From contig NZ_OZ018776.1 in NCBI RefSeq assembly GCF_963970025.1, positions 248,001 through 312,000 on the forward strand: 64,000 bases of DNA, given 5' to 3'. A program made the position numbers and the translations under genes. Positions 55,005 through 63,916 of the stretch are shown piece by piece (position 1 is the first letter of the stretch; every line of letters begins with the position of its first letter). Under the pieces are notes generated by a model. The model worked only from the letters and a program-made list of their open reading frames with translations. It was not told where the DNA came from and searched no databases. This DNA is from Rickettsia helvetica (GTDB lineage Bacteria; Pseudomonadota; Alphaproteobacteria; Rickettsiales; Rickettsiaceae).

Positions 55005-56342
55005 TTATAATATTTCGCCGGTTAAACTATTAAGTGAAGCCTTAGTAATTTTTACATCAATGATTTTACCAAGTAAAGATTTATTAGGGTTTTGGATATA
55101 TACAGACTGCATGTATGGAGTTTTACCTATTATTTGATCGTCGAATTTACCATCGCGATCAAATAGAACTTTCATAGTACTACCAATACAACTTTCATTA
55201 AAAGCTAGTTGCTGAGCCATGAGTTCTTTTTGCAATATAGTTAATCTCTCTGATTTCATGTGTTCCGGAACTTGATCCATTCTAGTTGCTCCTGGCGTGC
55301 CAGGACGAGGACTATATTTAAACGAATAGCACTGACCGTATTTTACTCGGCGGACCAAATCTAAAGTATCCTCAAAATCTTCATCTGTTTCACCGGGAAA
55401 CCCGACAATAAAATCAGAAGATAACACTATATCGGGTCTTGCTTCTCTTAAGCGATTAATTATATCAAAATAATAATCCCGATCATGTTTGCGGTTCATG
55501 GCTTTTAATATTTTATTTGAACCTGATTGCACCGGAAGATGTAAAAACGGCATTAATTTGGGTTCAGTGCCATGCAGTTTTATTAGATCATCTGTCATAT
55601 CTATCGGGTGTGACGTAGTATAACGTAATCTCTCTAAATTTGGAATTTGTGCTAGATGTTTGAGTAAATCGGCAAAACTGGATATCTTGTTATCTAAGCC
55701 CTTACCGTGATATGCATTGACATTTTGTCCAAGCAGCATAATTTCTTTAGCACCACTGCTAACTGCTTTTAATGCTTCTCTATAGACCTGCTCTACATTC
55801 CTTGAAAATTCAGTACCTCTAGTATAAGGTACTACGCAGAAAGTGCAAAATTTATCGCACCCCTCTTGTACCGATATAAAGGCACTTGCTCCCTGCGGAT
55901 ATAATTGCTCCGGCAACTGATCAAATTTTGCTTCTTCAACAAAATCAAGATCGATTAAATGTTTTTCGTGTCTGACGACTTTAGAGATTAATTCCGGTAG
56001 ATTATAATAAGATTGAGGACCGACAACAATATCAACATAAGGAGTTCTTGTAAAAATTTCCTCCCCTTCCGCCTGTGCAACACAACCGGCTACAACTATT
56101 ATGGCAGAGTTTAAGCCTTGTTTTTTTCTCGTATCTTGTAGTTTCTTAATACGACCGAGTTCAGAATAAGTTTTCTCGGCTGCTTTCTCTCTAATATGAC
56201 AGGTATTTAGAATAATAACATCCGCATCCTCAATATTTTCCGTGGGCTCATAGCCAAAGGGATAAAGCAAATCCTGCATCTTAATGGAGTCGTAAACATT
56301 CATCTGACATCCATAGGTCTTAATATAAAGCTTCTTACTCAT
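55005..56342 (-). CDS. miaB: tRNA-2-methylthio-N6-dimethylallyladenosine synthase MiaB
   Basis: A 445-residue radical-SAM methylthiotransferase that adds ms2 to i6A37 in tRNAs. The N-terminal UPF0004 domain (KTYGCQMNVYDS, NTCHIREKAAEKTYSELG, VVAGCVAQAEG) holds the auxiliary cluster. The radical SAM motif is C-D-K-F-C-T-F-C, followed by VPYTRG, LGQNVNAYHG and HLPVQSGSNKIL. The C-terminal TRAM region is present. It depends on SAM, which must come from the host. Confidence 0.95.
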   Translation of the reverse strand: MSKKLYIKTYGCQMNVYDSIKMQDLLYPFGYEPTENIEDADVIILNTCHIREKAAEKTYSELGRIKKLQDTRKKQGLNSAIIVVAGCVAQAEGEEIFTRTPYVDIVVGPQSYYNLPELISKVVRHEKHLIDLDFVEEAKFDQLPEQLYPQGASAFISVQEGCDKFCTFCVVPYTRGTEFSRNVEQVYREALKAVSSGAKEIMLLGQNVNAYHGKGLDNKISSFADLLKHLAQIPNLERLRYTTSHPIDMTDDLIKLHGTEPKLMPFLHLPVQSGSNKILKAMNRKHDRDYYFDIINRLREARPDIVLSSDFIVGFPGETDEDFEDTLDLVRRVKYGQCYSFKYSPRPGTPGATRMDQVPEHMKSERLTILQKELMAQQLAFNESCIGSTMKVLFDRDGKFDDQIIGKTPYMQSVYIQNPNKSLLGKIIDVKITKASLNSLTGEIL

Positions 56343-56421
56343 AAAATTTTTAATATTATAAAAAGTTTTATATTATACTATATTTAAATAATTTTATCAA
56401 ATTTTAAATAAACTAAAAACG

Positions 56422-56560
56422 CTATCCATCTGCTCTTCTTAACTTAATTAATTCATCTACTAGAGAAATTTTTCTCCTGTAGTATTCATATAATCTTGGA
56501 CTTTTGCTTGTAATCTTGCTAAAGCTTGATTTGGAGTAGTAATACAAATTTTTTATGAGC
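56422..56560 (-). pseudogene. possible antitoxin-like relic
   Basis: The 440-base gap before the ATPase gene holds a minus-strand remnant: TTPNQALARLQAKVQDYMNT then GEKF in one frame, and SLVDELIKLRRADG to a stop in the next. The helical, charged C-terminus is like that of several small antitoxins, but the upstream part is full of stops and I cannot name a family. No other gene is visible in this gap. Confidence 0.3.
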
Positions 56561-56725
56561 CCTATCTTTTATTTTCTTTTTTGCCAATTATTAATATTTT
56601 ATGATGAATATCATTTCTTTACCTCATTTTTAAAATATTGTCAAATAAGGATAAAAATACCATTTTAGAAAAAAGCAATATATTATTTTTTATTTATAAA
56701 TTCAGTTAAGCTTTAAACTAATATC

Positions 56726-56783
56726 TTGACGTATTAATTTTATCCATGTAAATTTAATATCCAATGTTAAATTTACATGGATA
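56726..56783 (+). promoter_or_regulatory. promoter with operator-like 17-base palindrome
   Basis: -35 TTGACG (56726-56731) and -10 TAAATT (56749-56754) are 17 bases apart. A perfect inverted repeat of 17-base arms (56741-56757 TATCCATGTAAATTTAA, 56767-56783) with a 9-base loop covers the -10 box and ends at the base before the ATPase ATG. A transcript starting near 56761 would have a 23-base leader without a ribosome binding site. The structure could be a repressor site or an RNA hairpin holding the start codon. Confidence 0.65.
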
Positions 56784-57968
56784 ATGATTGAGCGTTTTTT
56801 AGCAAAAGATATTAAATCTTTTTTAAATGAGTTTTCAGCGGTAGCTATTTTAGGACCAAGACAAGTAGGTAAAACTACTTTGGCAAAAGAAATAGCAGAA
56901 CAAATATCTCCTACACCTTTATATTTAGACTTAGAGAAGCCTTCAGATTTGGCAAAATTATCTGATCCTGAACTTTACTTTCAAACTCATTCTAACTATT
57001 TAGTGATTATTGATGAAATTCAAAGAATGCCGCAGCTTTTTCAAGTTTTACGTAGCGTTATTGATGAAAGACGTCAGCAGGGGCAAAAAGTTAAACAATT
57101 CTTACTTCTTGGTTCTGCCTCTAAAGAATTATTAAAACATTCTTCGGAATCTTTAGCAGGTCGTATAATTTATACTCAGCTTTATGGTTTTAATATTCAA
57201 GAAGTTAGAAAAGCCGGATATATTGATAATAATTTATTATGGCTTAGAGGTAATTTTCCCGATAGCTTTCTCAGTGCTTCGGATAATAGCAGTATGAATT
57301 GGCGGCAATCTTTTATCATGACTTATTTAGAACGTGAAATACCTCAGCTTGGCTATAATATATCTACAGAAATTTTACGTAGAACATGGACTATATTCGC
57401 TCATTGCCAAGGCGACTTATTAAATGCTAGCAAAATAGCGGCAAGCCTTGGTATATCAGTACCTACTATAATGAGATATATCGATCTATTTGAGGATTTA
57501 TTCCTTATAAGATTGCTAAGGCCTTGGTCTAGTAATGTAAAGAAACGATTAGTCAAAGCCCCCAAACTATACATTCGCGATAGCGGTATCCTACATGCAT
57601 TATTAAATATTAAATCTTATGATGAACTACTTGGACATTATATTCTCGGAGGGAGCTTTGAAGGATTTGTAATAGAAAATATTTTATCTATAGTTAAAAA
57701 TCAAATGAATAGTTGGTTTTATAGAACCGCCGGAGGGGCTGAGGTAGATTTAATACTAGAATCAAGCATAAATAATCTTACAGCCATTGAGATTAAAAGA
57801 TCACTTACTCCTTCCATATCAAAAGGTTTCTATAATGCATTGCAAGACTTAAAACCAAAGAAAGCTTATATAGTATACCCGGGAAAGGATAAATATTACC
57901 TTAATTCACAAGTTGAAGTAGTTCCTTTGCATTATCTTCTTAATCTATTAAAAACAGAGTTACAATAG
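56784..57968 (+). CDS. AAA+ ATPase with C-terminal DUF4143
   Basis: A 394-residue protein. Walker A is AILGPRQVGKTTLAKEI (residues 21-37), Walker B is LVIIDEIQRMPQLFQVLR, and the sensor region is FLLLGSASKELL. A winged helix-like part follows (NASKIAASLGISVPTIMRYIDL). The C-terminal DUF4143 segment (AGGAEVDLIL, AIEIKRS) has a restriction-endonuclease-like E...D..E.K pattern. These ATPases are common, mobile and poorly understood. The gene has its own promoter within a perfect palindrome. It is intact while all surrounding accessory genes are broken, which suggests it is either recent or selected. Confidence 0.85.
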   Translation: MIERFLAKDIKSFLNEFSAVAILGPRQVGKTTLAKEIAEQISPTPLYLDLEKPSDLAKLSDPELYFQTHSNYLVIIDEIQRMPQLFQVLRSVIDERRQQGQKVKQFLLLGSASKELLKHSSESLAGRIIYTQLYGFNIQEVRKAGYIDNNLLWLRGNFPDSFLSASDNSSMNWRQSFIMTYLEREIPQLGYNISTEILRRTWTIFAHCQGDLLNASKIAASLGISVPTIMRYIDLFEDLFLIRLLRPWSSNVKKRLVKAPKLYIRDSGILHALLNIKSYDELLGHYILGGSFEGFVIENILSIVKNQMNSWFYRTAGGAEVDLILESSINNLTAIEIKRSLTPSISKGFYNALQDLKPKKAYIVYPGKDKYYLNSQVEVVPLHYLLNLLKTELQ

Positions 57969-57982
57969 TGTCATAATTTAGG

Positions 57983-58140
57983 CTTTGTTGTATGGATCGG
58001 CTTACCCGTCATTGCGAGGAAATTGCATAGCAATTGACGAAGCAATCCAGTAAAAAATGCTACAAATTAGCATTTTTTTAATTATTTTCTGGATTGCCAT
58101 GCGATCAAGGATCACTTGCAATGACGACTCGGTATCCACG
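57983..58140. repeat. composite palindrome, family A inside the GTGGATCGG palindrome
   Basis: TTGTTGTATGGATCGGC then GTCATTGCGAGG at the left, and TTGCAATGACGACTCGGTATCCACG at the right. Same architecture as 8365-8536 with more decay in the right arm. It separates the ATPase gene from the HEPN gene, which converge here. Confidence 0.82.
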
Positions 58141-58174
58141 CGGGCAATGCTGAGCTAAGAATGACACTAAACCC

Positions 58175-59052
58175 CTACCGATTAATTCTTGCTAGGCAGA
58201 TTCTTTCGGTGATTTCTTTTAATTTTTCTATTCGCTCTATTAAATAAAGCAGCTGTTCTTTTGTAATTTTATAATTTTTATCATATCTTGCATCAACATA
58301 AGCTTTTTCAAGAAGCTCAAAACATTTCTTTTGTGCTTCGGTTAATTGAGGAAACACAGTCCATAATTCATTATCATAATTTCCTACCATGCTACCTAAT
58401 TTTTGTAAATTATGTAATTTAGGTTTGTAATTAGAAAAAACTAATAAAATAGCACTATATAAACTTTCCGTAGCTTGGTGTAACAAGAAAGCAGTAACGG
58501 CATATCGATCTTTTTTTAAATAGTAAGCTACTCCATCTAGAAAGTCTTTACCTTTATCAAACCATTCTTCAAAATAATCTTTAGCGATTTCTTTCACTTC
58601 ACTCCAAGGTAAATCTTTAGCCTCACTAAGTGTAAATTCACCGCTATCTATATATAAAGAATACCCTCTTTTTTGATATTGGTGAAAAAATAACGTCCTT
58701 TTTTTAACTGCCTATTTACTTCATCTATTGACTCAAGAATTATCGATATTAATGCATCATACGGGATAATTTGTTTAGGATTTATTACTCCTTTCTTTTC
58801 TAACCTCTTATATATTTTATCTTCCAACCTTAAAGTAGCATACCCTTTATATTTACCTTTTTTCAGAATTATCAAAATATCAGTATCGCTATGATAGCCG
58901 TTAGGTAGATCACATACCCAATCGCCTCTAGCAAAAGAGCCGTACAAGATAATCATAGCGATTTTATCCTGTACAATATCTAAAATCTGCTGCACTATAA
59001 AATTAAGCTTAGCTTGGATTTTTAGAGAACACTCGGGTAAAGTGGTTTTCAT
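58175..59052 (-). pseudogene. fused MNT nucleotidyltransferase-HEPN protein, split by a 2-base slip
   Basis: The 5' part (58648-59052) is a minimal nucleotidyltransferase with LYGSFARGDW and the catalytic SDTDILI aspartates. The 3' part (to 58175) is a HEPN domain (FEEWFDKGKDFLDGVAYYLK, FLLHQATESLYSAILL, DARYDKNYKI). Bases 58598-58650, in the HEPN frame, read DSGEFTLSEAKDLPWSEV, so the two were one protein of about 290 residues. Removing one TA from the TATATATA run at 58649-58656 restores a continuous frame (LYIDSGEF). HEPN-MNT pairs are toxin-antitoxin systems in which the nucleotidyltransferase modifies the HEPN RNase. The two halves might still be made separately: HEPN has its own ATG at 58597. 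Confidence 0.8.
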
Positions 59053-59920
59053 TTAAATATTTAATTTTTTTTATTTCCGCTTGTAATGTTTTTATTTCTT
59101 CTATTATAAGCTTAGTATATCGTGCTATTTTCTCTATAGGTTTGTTCTCTATTAGCATTTCTTTTGCTGTTTCAATTTTTGCCTCAGTTTTACCTTCGGC
59201 TTTACCCTTAACTTCGCCCTCTTTAAACTTTGCTTCAAATTTTGTCTATTTCTTGTTGTATAGCCATTTCTGCCCTAAAATAATCATCATGCTCCCTTTC
59301 TGTCCATTTATATTGCTCTAAACTTGCATATGCCGATAACACAATTTCATTTTTAATTTCTTTTGGCGGTTCTTGTTCTTGCGGAGCATATTTTAATAAA
59401 TGCAACCATTCATCGATATCATCTTTAAGATCATTTTTTTTAAATTTTCCTAGTTCAATAAATACATAAGTTAATGAAAACAAATATTATTTATGGGTAT
59501 CGCTTTCTTTTATATGATGATAGCTAATATACGGCAATTCATCAGGCAAAGCTTTTGTTCCTATAATAGCAATTTATTACTACTGGCAATAAATCCTTAT
59601 GCTTCCCTTTGTAATTTGATTAACGTAGGTATAGCAACCGTAAAGCTGTGTTCTATTAAGATAATCTTTCTCCATTTTACGCTGCATTTCGATTATATAC
59701 CATCTACCGATTTCATCTTTAACTTTTAGATCGAATAAACTTCTTTTTCCTTCAAGAAATAAAGGTAACTGTTCAGTAGTTATATAAGTTAAATCTACAA
59801 TTTTATCTCCTTTCGTAATTTAAGGATAGCATTAAGTAAATCTATTAGTTTCACTTTATCGCTAAATAATTTTTTAAATGCGACATCATTTGTACCGTCT
59901 GAATATCTTTAGTAAGTTTT
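59009..59920 (-). pseudogene. Rpn-family PD-(D/E)XK nuclease/transposase relic
   Basis: On the minus strand, pieces in changing frames read TNDVAFKKLFSDKVKLIDLL, KIVDLTYITTEQLPLFLEGK, SLFDLKVKDEIGRWYIIEMQ, LNRTQLYGCYTYVNQITKG, LPDELPYISYHHIKESDTHK, LFSLTYVFIELGKFKKNDL and KGKAEGKTEAKIETAKEML. This is the Rpn (recombination-promoting nuclease) family common in Rickettsia. The nuclease D...E-x-Q (DLK..IIEMQ) is still visible. At least five frameshifts and two stops break it. The 3' end overlaps the MNT-HEPN start by about 44 bases. Confidence 0.82.
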
Positions 59921-59973
59921 CATACATAGTAAATTAACCTTAGTAGTAAATAGCTTTATTATTAAATATTTGA

Positions 59974-60453
59974 TTAATACCTATCATTATTATCATATAC
60001 TCCCCAAATTGCTTTCTTTGAGATCCATCCCGTATAGTCTTTACATATAATTTGACAGAACTGTTCTTTACATTTTTTTAAACCACAACGAACTTTTGGC
60101 ATTAATTTTGCTATAACTCGGCTTTTAGGACCTGCGGATTTGGTAAGTTCTATTGCCTTATCAGAGGTAATAACCACTGATCTTTTACCTGATAAAACGC
60201 TTGAATGTATCCAACCACCCTCACCGTTAATGTCACGTACTTGTCGCCATTGTTCGTACTCTGCAATTATTTCTACCGGTTCTCCTTTTTTAATAAAAAC
60301 CCATTCTACGGCAGATTTAGTGGTTGGTCCGCTCCTTGCATTTACTTCATTAGATTTTATTGAAACAAATCTCGGAATAGGCAATTTTTTATTATCGGCG
60401 TTAATTGTTGTTGATAATATTACAATAATTAAAGTAATAAGAATTTTAATCAT
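59974..60453 (-). CDS. exported SH3-domain protein
   Basis: A 159-residue protein with a signal peptide (IKILITLIIVILSTTINA) and bacterial SH3 repeats. SH3 one is NEVNARSGPTTKSAVEWVFIKKGEPVEIIAEYEQWRQVRDI with GGWIHSSVLSG. A second, shorter one follows (AKLMPKVRCGLKKCKEQFCQIICKDYTGWISKKAIWGV) with a likely disulphide. Such proteins bind peptidoglycan or act in the periplasm. Start MIKILITL at 60453; the frame is open to 60477 but those codons lie inside the antiporter gene. Overlaps the antiporter stop, so cotranscribed. Confidence 0.82.
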   Translation of the reverse strand: MIKILITLIIVILSTTINADNKKLPIPRFVSIKSNEVNARSGPTTKSAVEWVFIKKGEPVEIIAEYEQWRQVRDINGEGGWIHSSVLSGKRSVVITSDKAIELTKSAGPKSRVIAKLMPKVRCGLKKCKEQFCQIICKDYTGWISKKAIWGVYDNNDRY

Positions 60454-62173
60454 TATCTTCCGCTTCAGATAAAGCATCCTCTTTTTTTGCTATTATATAA
60501 TTACCAAGCCTAAATTGTACTTTTATTCTATTAATTTCCTGCTCGCTAATACCTATATTTTTTAGGACTGTTCCACCGATTTGTAATCCAGTCTCATAAC
60601 TTTCCGGAATAATAGTTGTGGCACCTAAATCATAAAATTCTCTAGCATTTTTTAAATTTTTTAACTTAACGACAACCGGTATATCCTGATAATTACCGCT
60701 AATTGTTTTAAGCGATTTTTTGATAGTTACTTGATTATTCATAGTAAGTATTATAGCGAATGCTCTTTCCGTACCTAATGCCTTTAGAGTATCGGCTTGC
60801 GATACATCACCTTTAAAAACCGGTAAACCATTTGATAGCTCTTCTTTGACTCTATCATCATCTAAATCAAGTATTACGTAACTTATACCTTCCGCTTCCA
60901 AAACTCTTGCTACCATTTTACCGGTATTACCGAGTCCGGCAATAATAATATGGTTTGTTAAATCTCTTGCACCAAGCTCAATCATTTGAGTCGGAGTTTT
61001 ACCGAGTCCTTTATCAACTTTCTCGGCAATCTTTTTCCCTAAAGCTGCGAGTAATGGAGTAAGTGCCATAGTAAAAGTAACTACGAGTAATAATATATCG
61101 GCAGTACTTTCTTCCAATACTCCGCTATCTTTACCTAAACTGAATAATATAAAACCAAACTCTCCGCCTTGCGATAATAATAAGCCTGAATAAAAAGCAA
61201 CTCCTTTATTAAAACCGAATAACATACAAAAAGCTGTTATGATTAAGGTTTTTATACCTATTAAAGCAATAGATAAAGTAAGAATATGAGATATTTTTTC
61301 ATACATTTCTAGTGCGTCGATATTCATACCGACGGTCATGAAAAACAATCCTAAAAATAAACTTTTGAAAGGATAAATACTTTCTTCCGCTTGCAATCTA
61401 AATTCAGTTTCCGCAACTAATACTCCGGCAACAAATGCTCCTAGAGCTAAAGATAAACCAAATGTTTCGGTAGCCCAAGCAGCAGAAAGTACTATTAACA
61501 AAGTCATCGAAATAGGTAACTCGCTTGCATTATTACTTTCTGATGAAATGAATGAAAATACAGGACGAAGAAAAACACGACCGACAATAAATATTGTAAG
61601 TAAGGCCGTTACGGCTTTTAAGAGTGCAATACCAAGAGCAACTGCAAGCGAGGCTTTATTGTTACCGGCAAGTAACGGAACTATCACAAGCAATGGCACT
61701 ACGGCCAAATCTTGCAGTAACAGAATAGCTAAAGAAATTCTTCCTATTTGTGTCGATTGGCTACGATTTTCTTCAATAACCTGCATAACAAGTGCCGTAG
61801 ATGAAAGAGCAAGGCCGCCGCCGGTAATAATAGCCGCACTACTATTACCGTCTATAAGTACCATTGCACCGGCAATTACTATAGCAGTCGTTAAAACTTG
61901 CAAACTACCGAGACCAAAGACATATCGTCTCATAGCTTTTAATCGCTCGAAGGATAACTCAAGACCTATTGCAAATAATAGAAATACTACACCAAGTTCA
62001 CCTAGTAACTTAGTTTGGTCATATGTTACGATTTTTAAACCGTGATCACCTATTGCAGCTCCCGCAATTAAGTAACCAAGTACCGGACTTAATCTAAGAC
62101 GCTTAAGTATAGCCACGATAAAAACCGCAGTGCCGAGTAAAATTATAACGTTAATAAGAATATGATCGTTCAT
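60446..62173 (-). CDS. CPA2-family cation/proton antiporter (KefB/C-like)
   Basis: A 575-residue protein with about 12-13 membrane helices (residues 1-385) of the Na+/H+ exchanger fold (LSPVLGYLIAGAAIGDHGLKI, LLFAIGLELSFERLKAMRR, FGLSLALGAFVAGVLVAE). A cytosolic TrkA-N/RCK domain follows (HIIIAGLGNTGKMVARVL, YVILDLDDDRV, VFKGDVSQ). It resembles glutathione-gated potassium efflux systems, though regulation is unknown. ATGA overlap with rsfS upstream shows coupling; the SH3-protein gene overlaps downstream. Confidence 0.88.
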   Translation of the reverse strand: MNDHILINVIILLGTAVFIVAILKRLRLSPVLGYLIAGAAIGDHGLKIVTYDQTKLLGELGVVFLLFAIGLELSFERLKAMRRYVFGLGSLQVLTTAIVIAGAMVLIDGNSSAAIITGGGLALSSTALVMQVIEENRSQSTQIGRISLAILLLQDLAVVPLLVIVPLLAGNNKASLAVALGIALLKAVTALLTIFIVGRVFLRPVFSFISSESNNASELPISMTLLIVLSAAWATETFGLSLALGAFVAGVLVAETEFRLQAEESIYPFKSLFLGLFFMTVGMNIDALEMYEKISHILTLSIALIGIKTLIITAFCMLFGFNKGVAFYSGLLLSQGGEFGFILFSLGKDSGVLEESTADILLLVVTFTMALTPLLAALGKKIAEKVDKGLGKTPTQMIELGARDLTNHIIIAGLGNTGKMVARVLEAEGISYVILDLDDDRVKEELSNGLPVFKGDVSQADTLKALGTERAFAIILTMNNQVTIKKSLKTISGNYQDIPVVVKLKNLKNAREFYDLGATTIIPESYETGLQIGGTVLKNIGISEQEINRIKVQFRLGNYIIAKKEDALSEAEDND

Positions 62174-62496
62174 CTTTTCCAAATTTCTTCTAGCTTAAAA
62201 TGCTCCCGTACTTCAGGATAAAAAATATTAATTAAAATAGTACCTGCATCTATTAGTACCCATTCTGATTGACCAAGCCCCTCAATATTACTATTTATAC
62301 CGGCATTATTTTTTAATTCTAAAGCTATATATTCAGCAATTGCTCCAACATTTTTAGTCGAACGACCGCTAGCAAATATAATATAATCGGCTAATTTATG
62401 TTTTCCTGTTAAATCAATTACCTCAATATCTTCTGCTTTTTTCTCACTCAAACATTTTAAGATAAATAATTTTAATTCTTCAGCTTCTTTTTTCAT
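62170..62496 (-). CDS. rsfS: ribosomal silencing factor RsfS
   Basis: A 108-residue protein of the Iojap/RsfS family, which binds L14 (uL14) on the 50S subunit and blocks subunit joining under starvation. The signature is KLADYIIFASGRSTKNVGAIAEYIALEL and GLGQSEWVLIDAGTILINIFYPEVREHF. First gene of a three-gene leftward unit (rsfS, antiporter, SH3 protein). Confidence 0.93.
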   Translation of the reverse strand: MKKEAEELKLFILKCLSEKKAEDIEVIDLTGKHKLADYIIFASGRSTKNVGAIAEYIALELKNNAGINSNIEGLGQSEWVLIDAGTILINIFYPEVREHFKLEEIWKR

Positions 62497-62662
62497 AATA
62501 ATTAATAAATGACATAATAATATTAATTAATTATATGCATAAGAGTAGAGTTTATCAATGAATGTTTAAAATTCTATAATAAAAATTCATATAAAGCTTT
62601 AATTTAACCAAAAAAACTTTAATTAATATTTTAGGCTTTTATATCTAAAAAGTGATAAAATA

Positions 62663-62859
62663 ATGGCAATATCTGCAGAAGAGTTAGAAAAAATACTTAA
62701 GGAATCCTTTCCAAACAGTATAATAAAAATTACTGATTTAGTAGGAGATCAAGACCATTATGCATTAGAAATATCAGATGATCTAATGGACTTTCTTTAA
62801 TTAATCAGCATAAATTAGTAAAAAACGCCCTGTCTGAAATATTAAATAAAAAACTATAA
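62663..62859 (+). pseudogene. bolA: BolA-family protein, frameshifted
   Basis: ATG 62663 gives MAISAEELEKILKESFPNS, ITDLVGDQDHYALEISDD, then the frame ends at 62800. The expected continuation NGLSLINQHKLVKNALSEIL is in another frame, one base away, up to a stop at 62857-62859; a further shift is needed to recover the tail. BolA proteins work with monothiol glutaredoxins in iron-sulphur and iron homeostasis. The conserved His in QDHYALEI remains, but the INQHKLV helix is lost. Upstream of it is an AT-rich divergent region with rsfS. Confidence 0.8.
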
Positions 62860-63046
62860 CGATTCCTCAAAAATAATTACAAATACTAATATAATAAATC
62901 CTGCACAAATTCAACTTATTATTTAATTTTCAAGCTAGCAACTCTTCTAGTCTTTATATTTTTACTCTTCTTTATTATAAATTATTTTGATTGTCCTAAG
63001 TCTATGGGGATTTTGCGTGACACTTCATTATTGTCTTTTGAATATA

Positions 63047-63075
63047 TAAGGAGTAAAAATAAATTTTACTCCTTA
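63047..63075. terminator. bidirectional Rho-independent-like terminator
   Basis: A perfect 12-base stem (63047-63058 TAAGGAGTAAAA, 63064-63075) with a 5-base loop, followed by T/A-rich sequence on both strands. It lies just after the ferritin-like relic (minus strand) and downstream of the bolA relic (plus strand), so it could end both transcripts. Between 62860 and 63046 I see no gene. Confidence 0.65.
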
Positions 63076-63090
63076 TTAATTTATGTAGAT

Positions 63091-63540
63091 TTACTCTTCA
63101 AGTTGTTTTTCTATCCATCTCTTATGTTTTTGTTCATCTAAAAGACCTTGTTTTAAGGTTTTTGATGCATCATGCCATTTATTATTATACTCATTTAATC
63201 TTTCATAAGCAGTATTAGTATCTTCTTCATTTGTATGCATAGCATATAATATAGCTTTATCATCAACTAAATCAGCAAGTATCACTCTTTACCTTTTGTT
63301 AGCCATTGCTTACTGCTCGGTCCTTTTACTGTTTTCTCGTTATGTTTTGATAAAAGTTCATTTAACTCTTTTACATGTCTTTCATGATCTGTTTTAAATG
63401 TTTCCAACTGTTTTTTATAGTCCTTATTAGTTAATTCTATTAATAGCAGTTTTATATGCTTCGATAGCATCGTAATCAAGCTCTATAAGTTCTTTTATTG
63501 CATCGGCAAAATTATTTTGGGTTCCTACTAAAGTTGTCAT
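63091..63540 (-). pseudogene. four-helix, ferritin-like (DUF2383/PA2169-type) protein, two frameshifts
   Basis: From ATG 63540, behind a strong AAGGAGG site, the frame reads MTTLVGTQNNFADAIKELIE and LDYDAIEAYKTAINRI, then shifts. The next part (63282 onward) has NKDYKKQLETFKTDHERHVK and LNELLSKHNEKTVKGPSSKQ to WLTKGK. The third (63091-63285) has VILADLVDDKAILYAMHTNE and KQGLLDEQKHKRWIEKQL. The repeated E...E/H..H pattern (EAYK, DHERHV, NEED, DEQKH) fits a ferritin-like bundle that may bind metal. Shifts lie near 63440 and 63284. All motifs are well kept, so the loss is recent. Confidence 0.8.
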
Positions 63541-63685
63541 GTTAGCCTCCTTAATTTTTGGTTGCAATTATAAGCCTACTCCTTAAATTTTTTCAGGTCA
63601 AGGTTAAAAAAACAACAATAAAAATAAATTTTTTATAAGTAAACAGTAATTAACTCTATTGTTAAGAATAATAGTTTAATTTAGA

Positions 63686-63714
63686 TTGACTTACCATATA
63701 AATTTTTCTATCAT
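63686..63714 (+). promoter_or_regulatory. probable promoter of the KGG-motif gene
   Basis: TTGACT (63686-63691) and TATCAT (63709-63714) are separated by 17 bases. A transcript would have a leader of about 65 bases ending in AGGAGGGAACTATG, a strong ribosome binding site. The region 63541-63685 between this and the divergent ferritin-like relic has no other gene. Confidence 0.5.
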
Positions 63715-63787
63715 TATATATAGAGCTACTGAAAACGAAAAAAGTGGTTCTGTATTATTAACTAACCCGAATATTTAGGAGGGAACT

Positions 63788-63886
63788 ATGACTAATAATA
63801 ACAAAGGCTTCGCCTCTAGGGACAAAGAACAAGTAAGAGAAATAGCTGCTAAAGGAGGGCATGCTTCTCATAAAGGTAGCCATTAG
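63788..63886 (+). CDS. tiny KGG-motif stress protein
   Basis: A 32-residue protein, MTNNNKGFASRDKEQVREIA then AKGGHASHKGSH. GFAS-D...REIA-KGG is the repeat unit of the KGG/GsiB-type stress proteins (small, hydrophilic, disordered). Relatives usually have several units; this has one, or may have been shortened. The very good ribosome binding site (AGGAGGG) and promoter suggest real expression. It is divergent from the ferritin-like relic. Confidence 0.7.
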   Translation: MTNNNKGFASRDKEQVREIAAKGGHASHKGSH

Positions 63887-63916
63887 GATAATAGATAGAA
63901 AATATTAAATAGCGAG

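Noticed and set aside
57660..57968. C-terminal part of the ATPase as an active nuclease
   Set aside because: AEVDLIL and IEIKRS resemble a restriction-endonuclease fold, but that is a usual DUF4143 feature and activity cannot be claimed from sequence alone.
63567..63601. promoter of the ferritin-like relic (TTGACC and TATAAT on the minus strand)
   Set aside because: The boxes are 23 bases apart, too far for a standard sigma-70 promoter.
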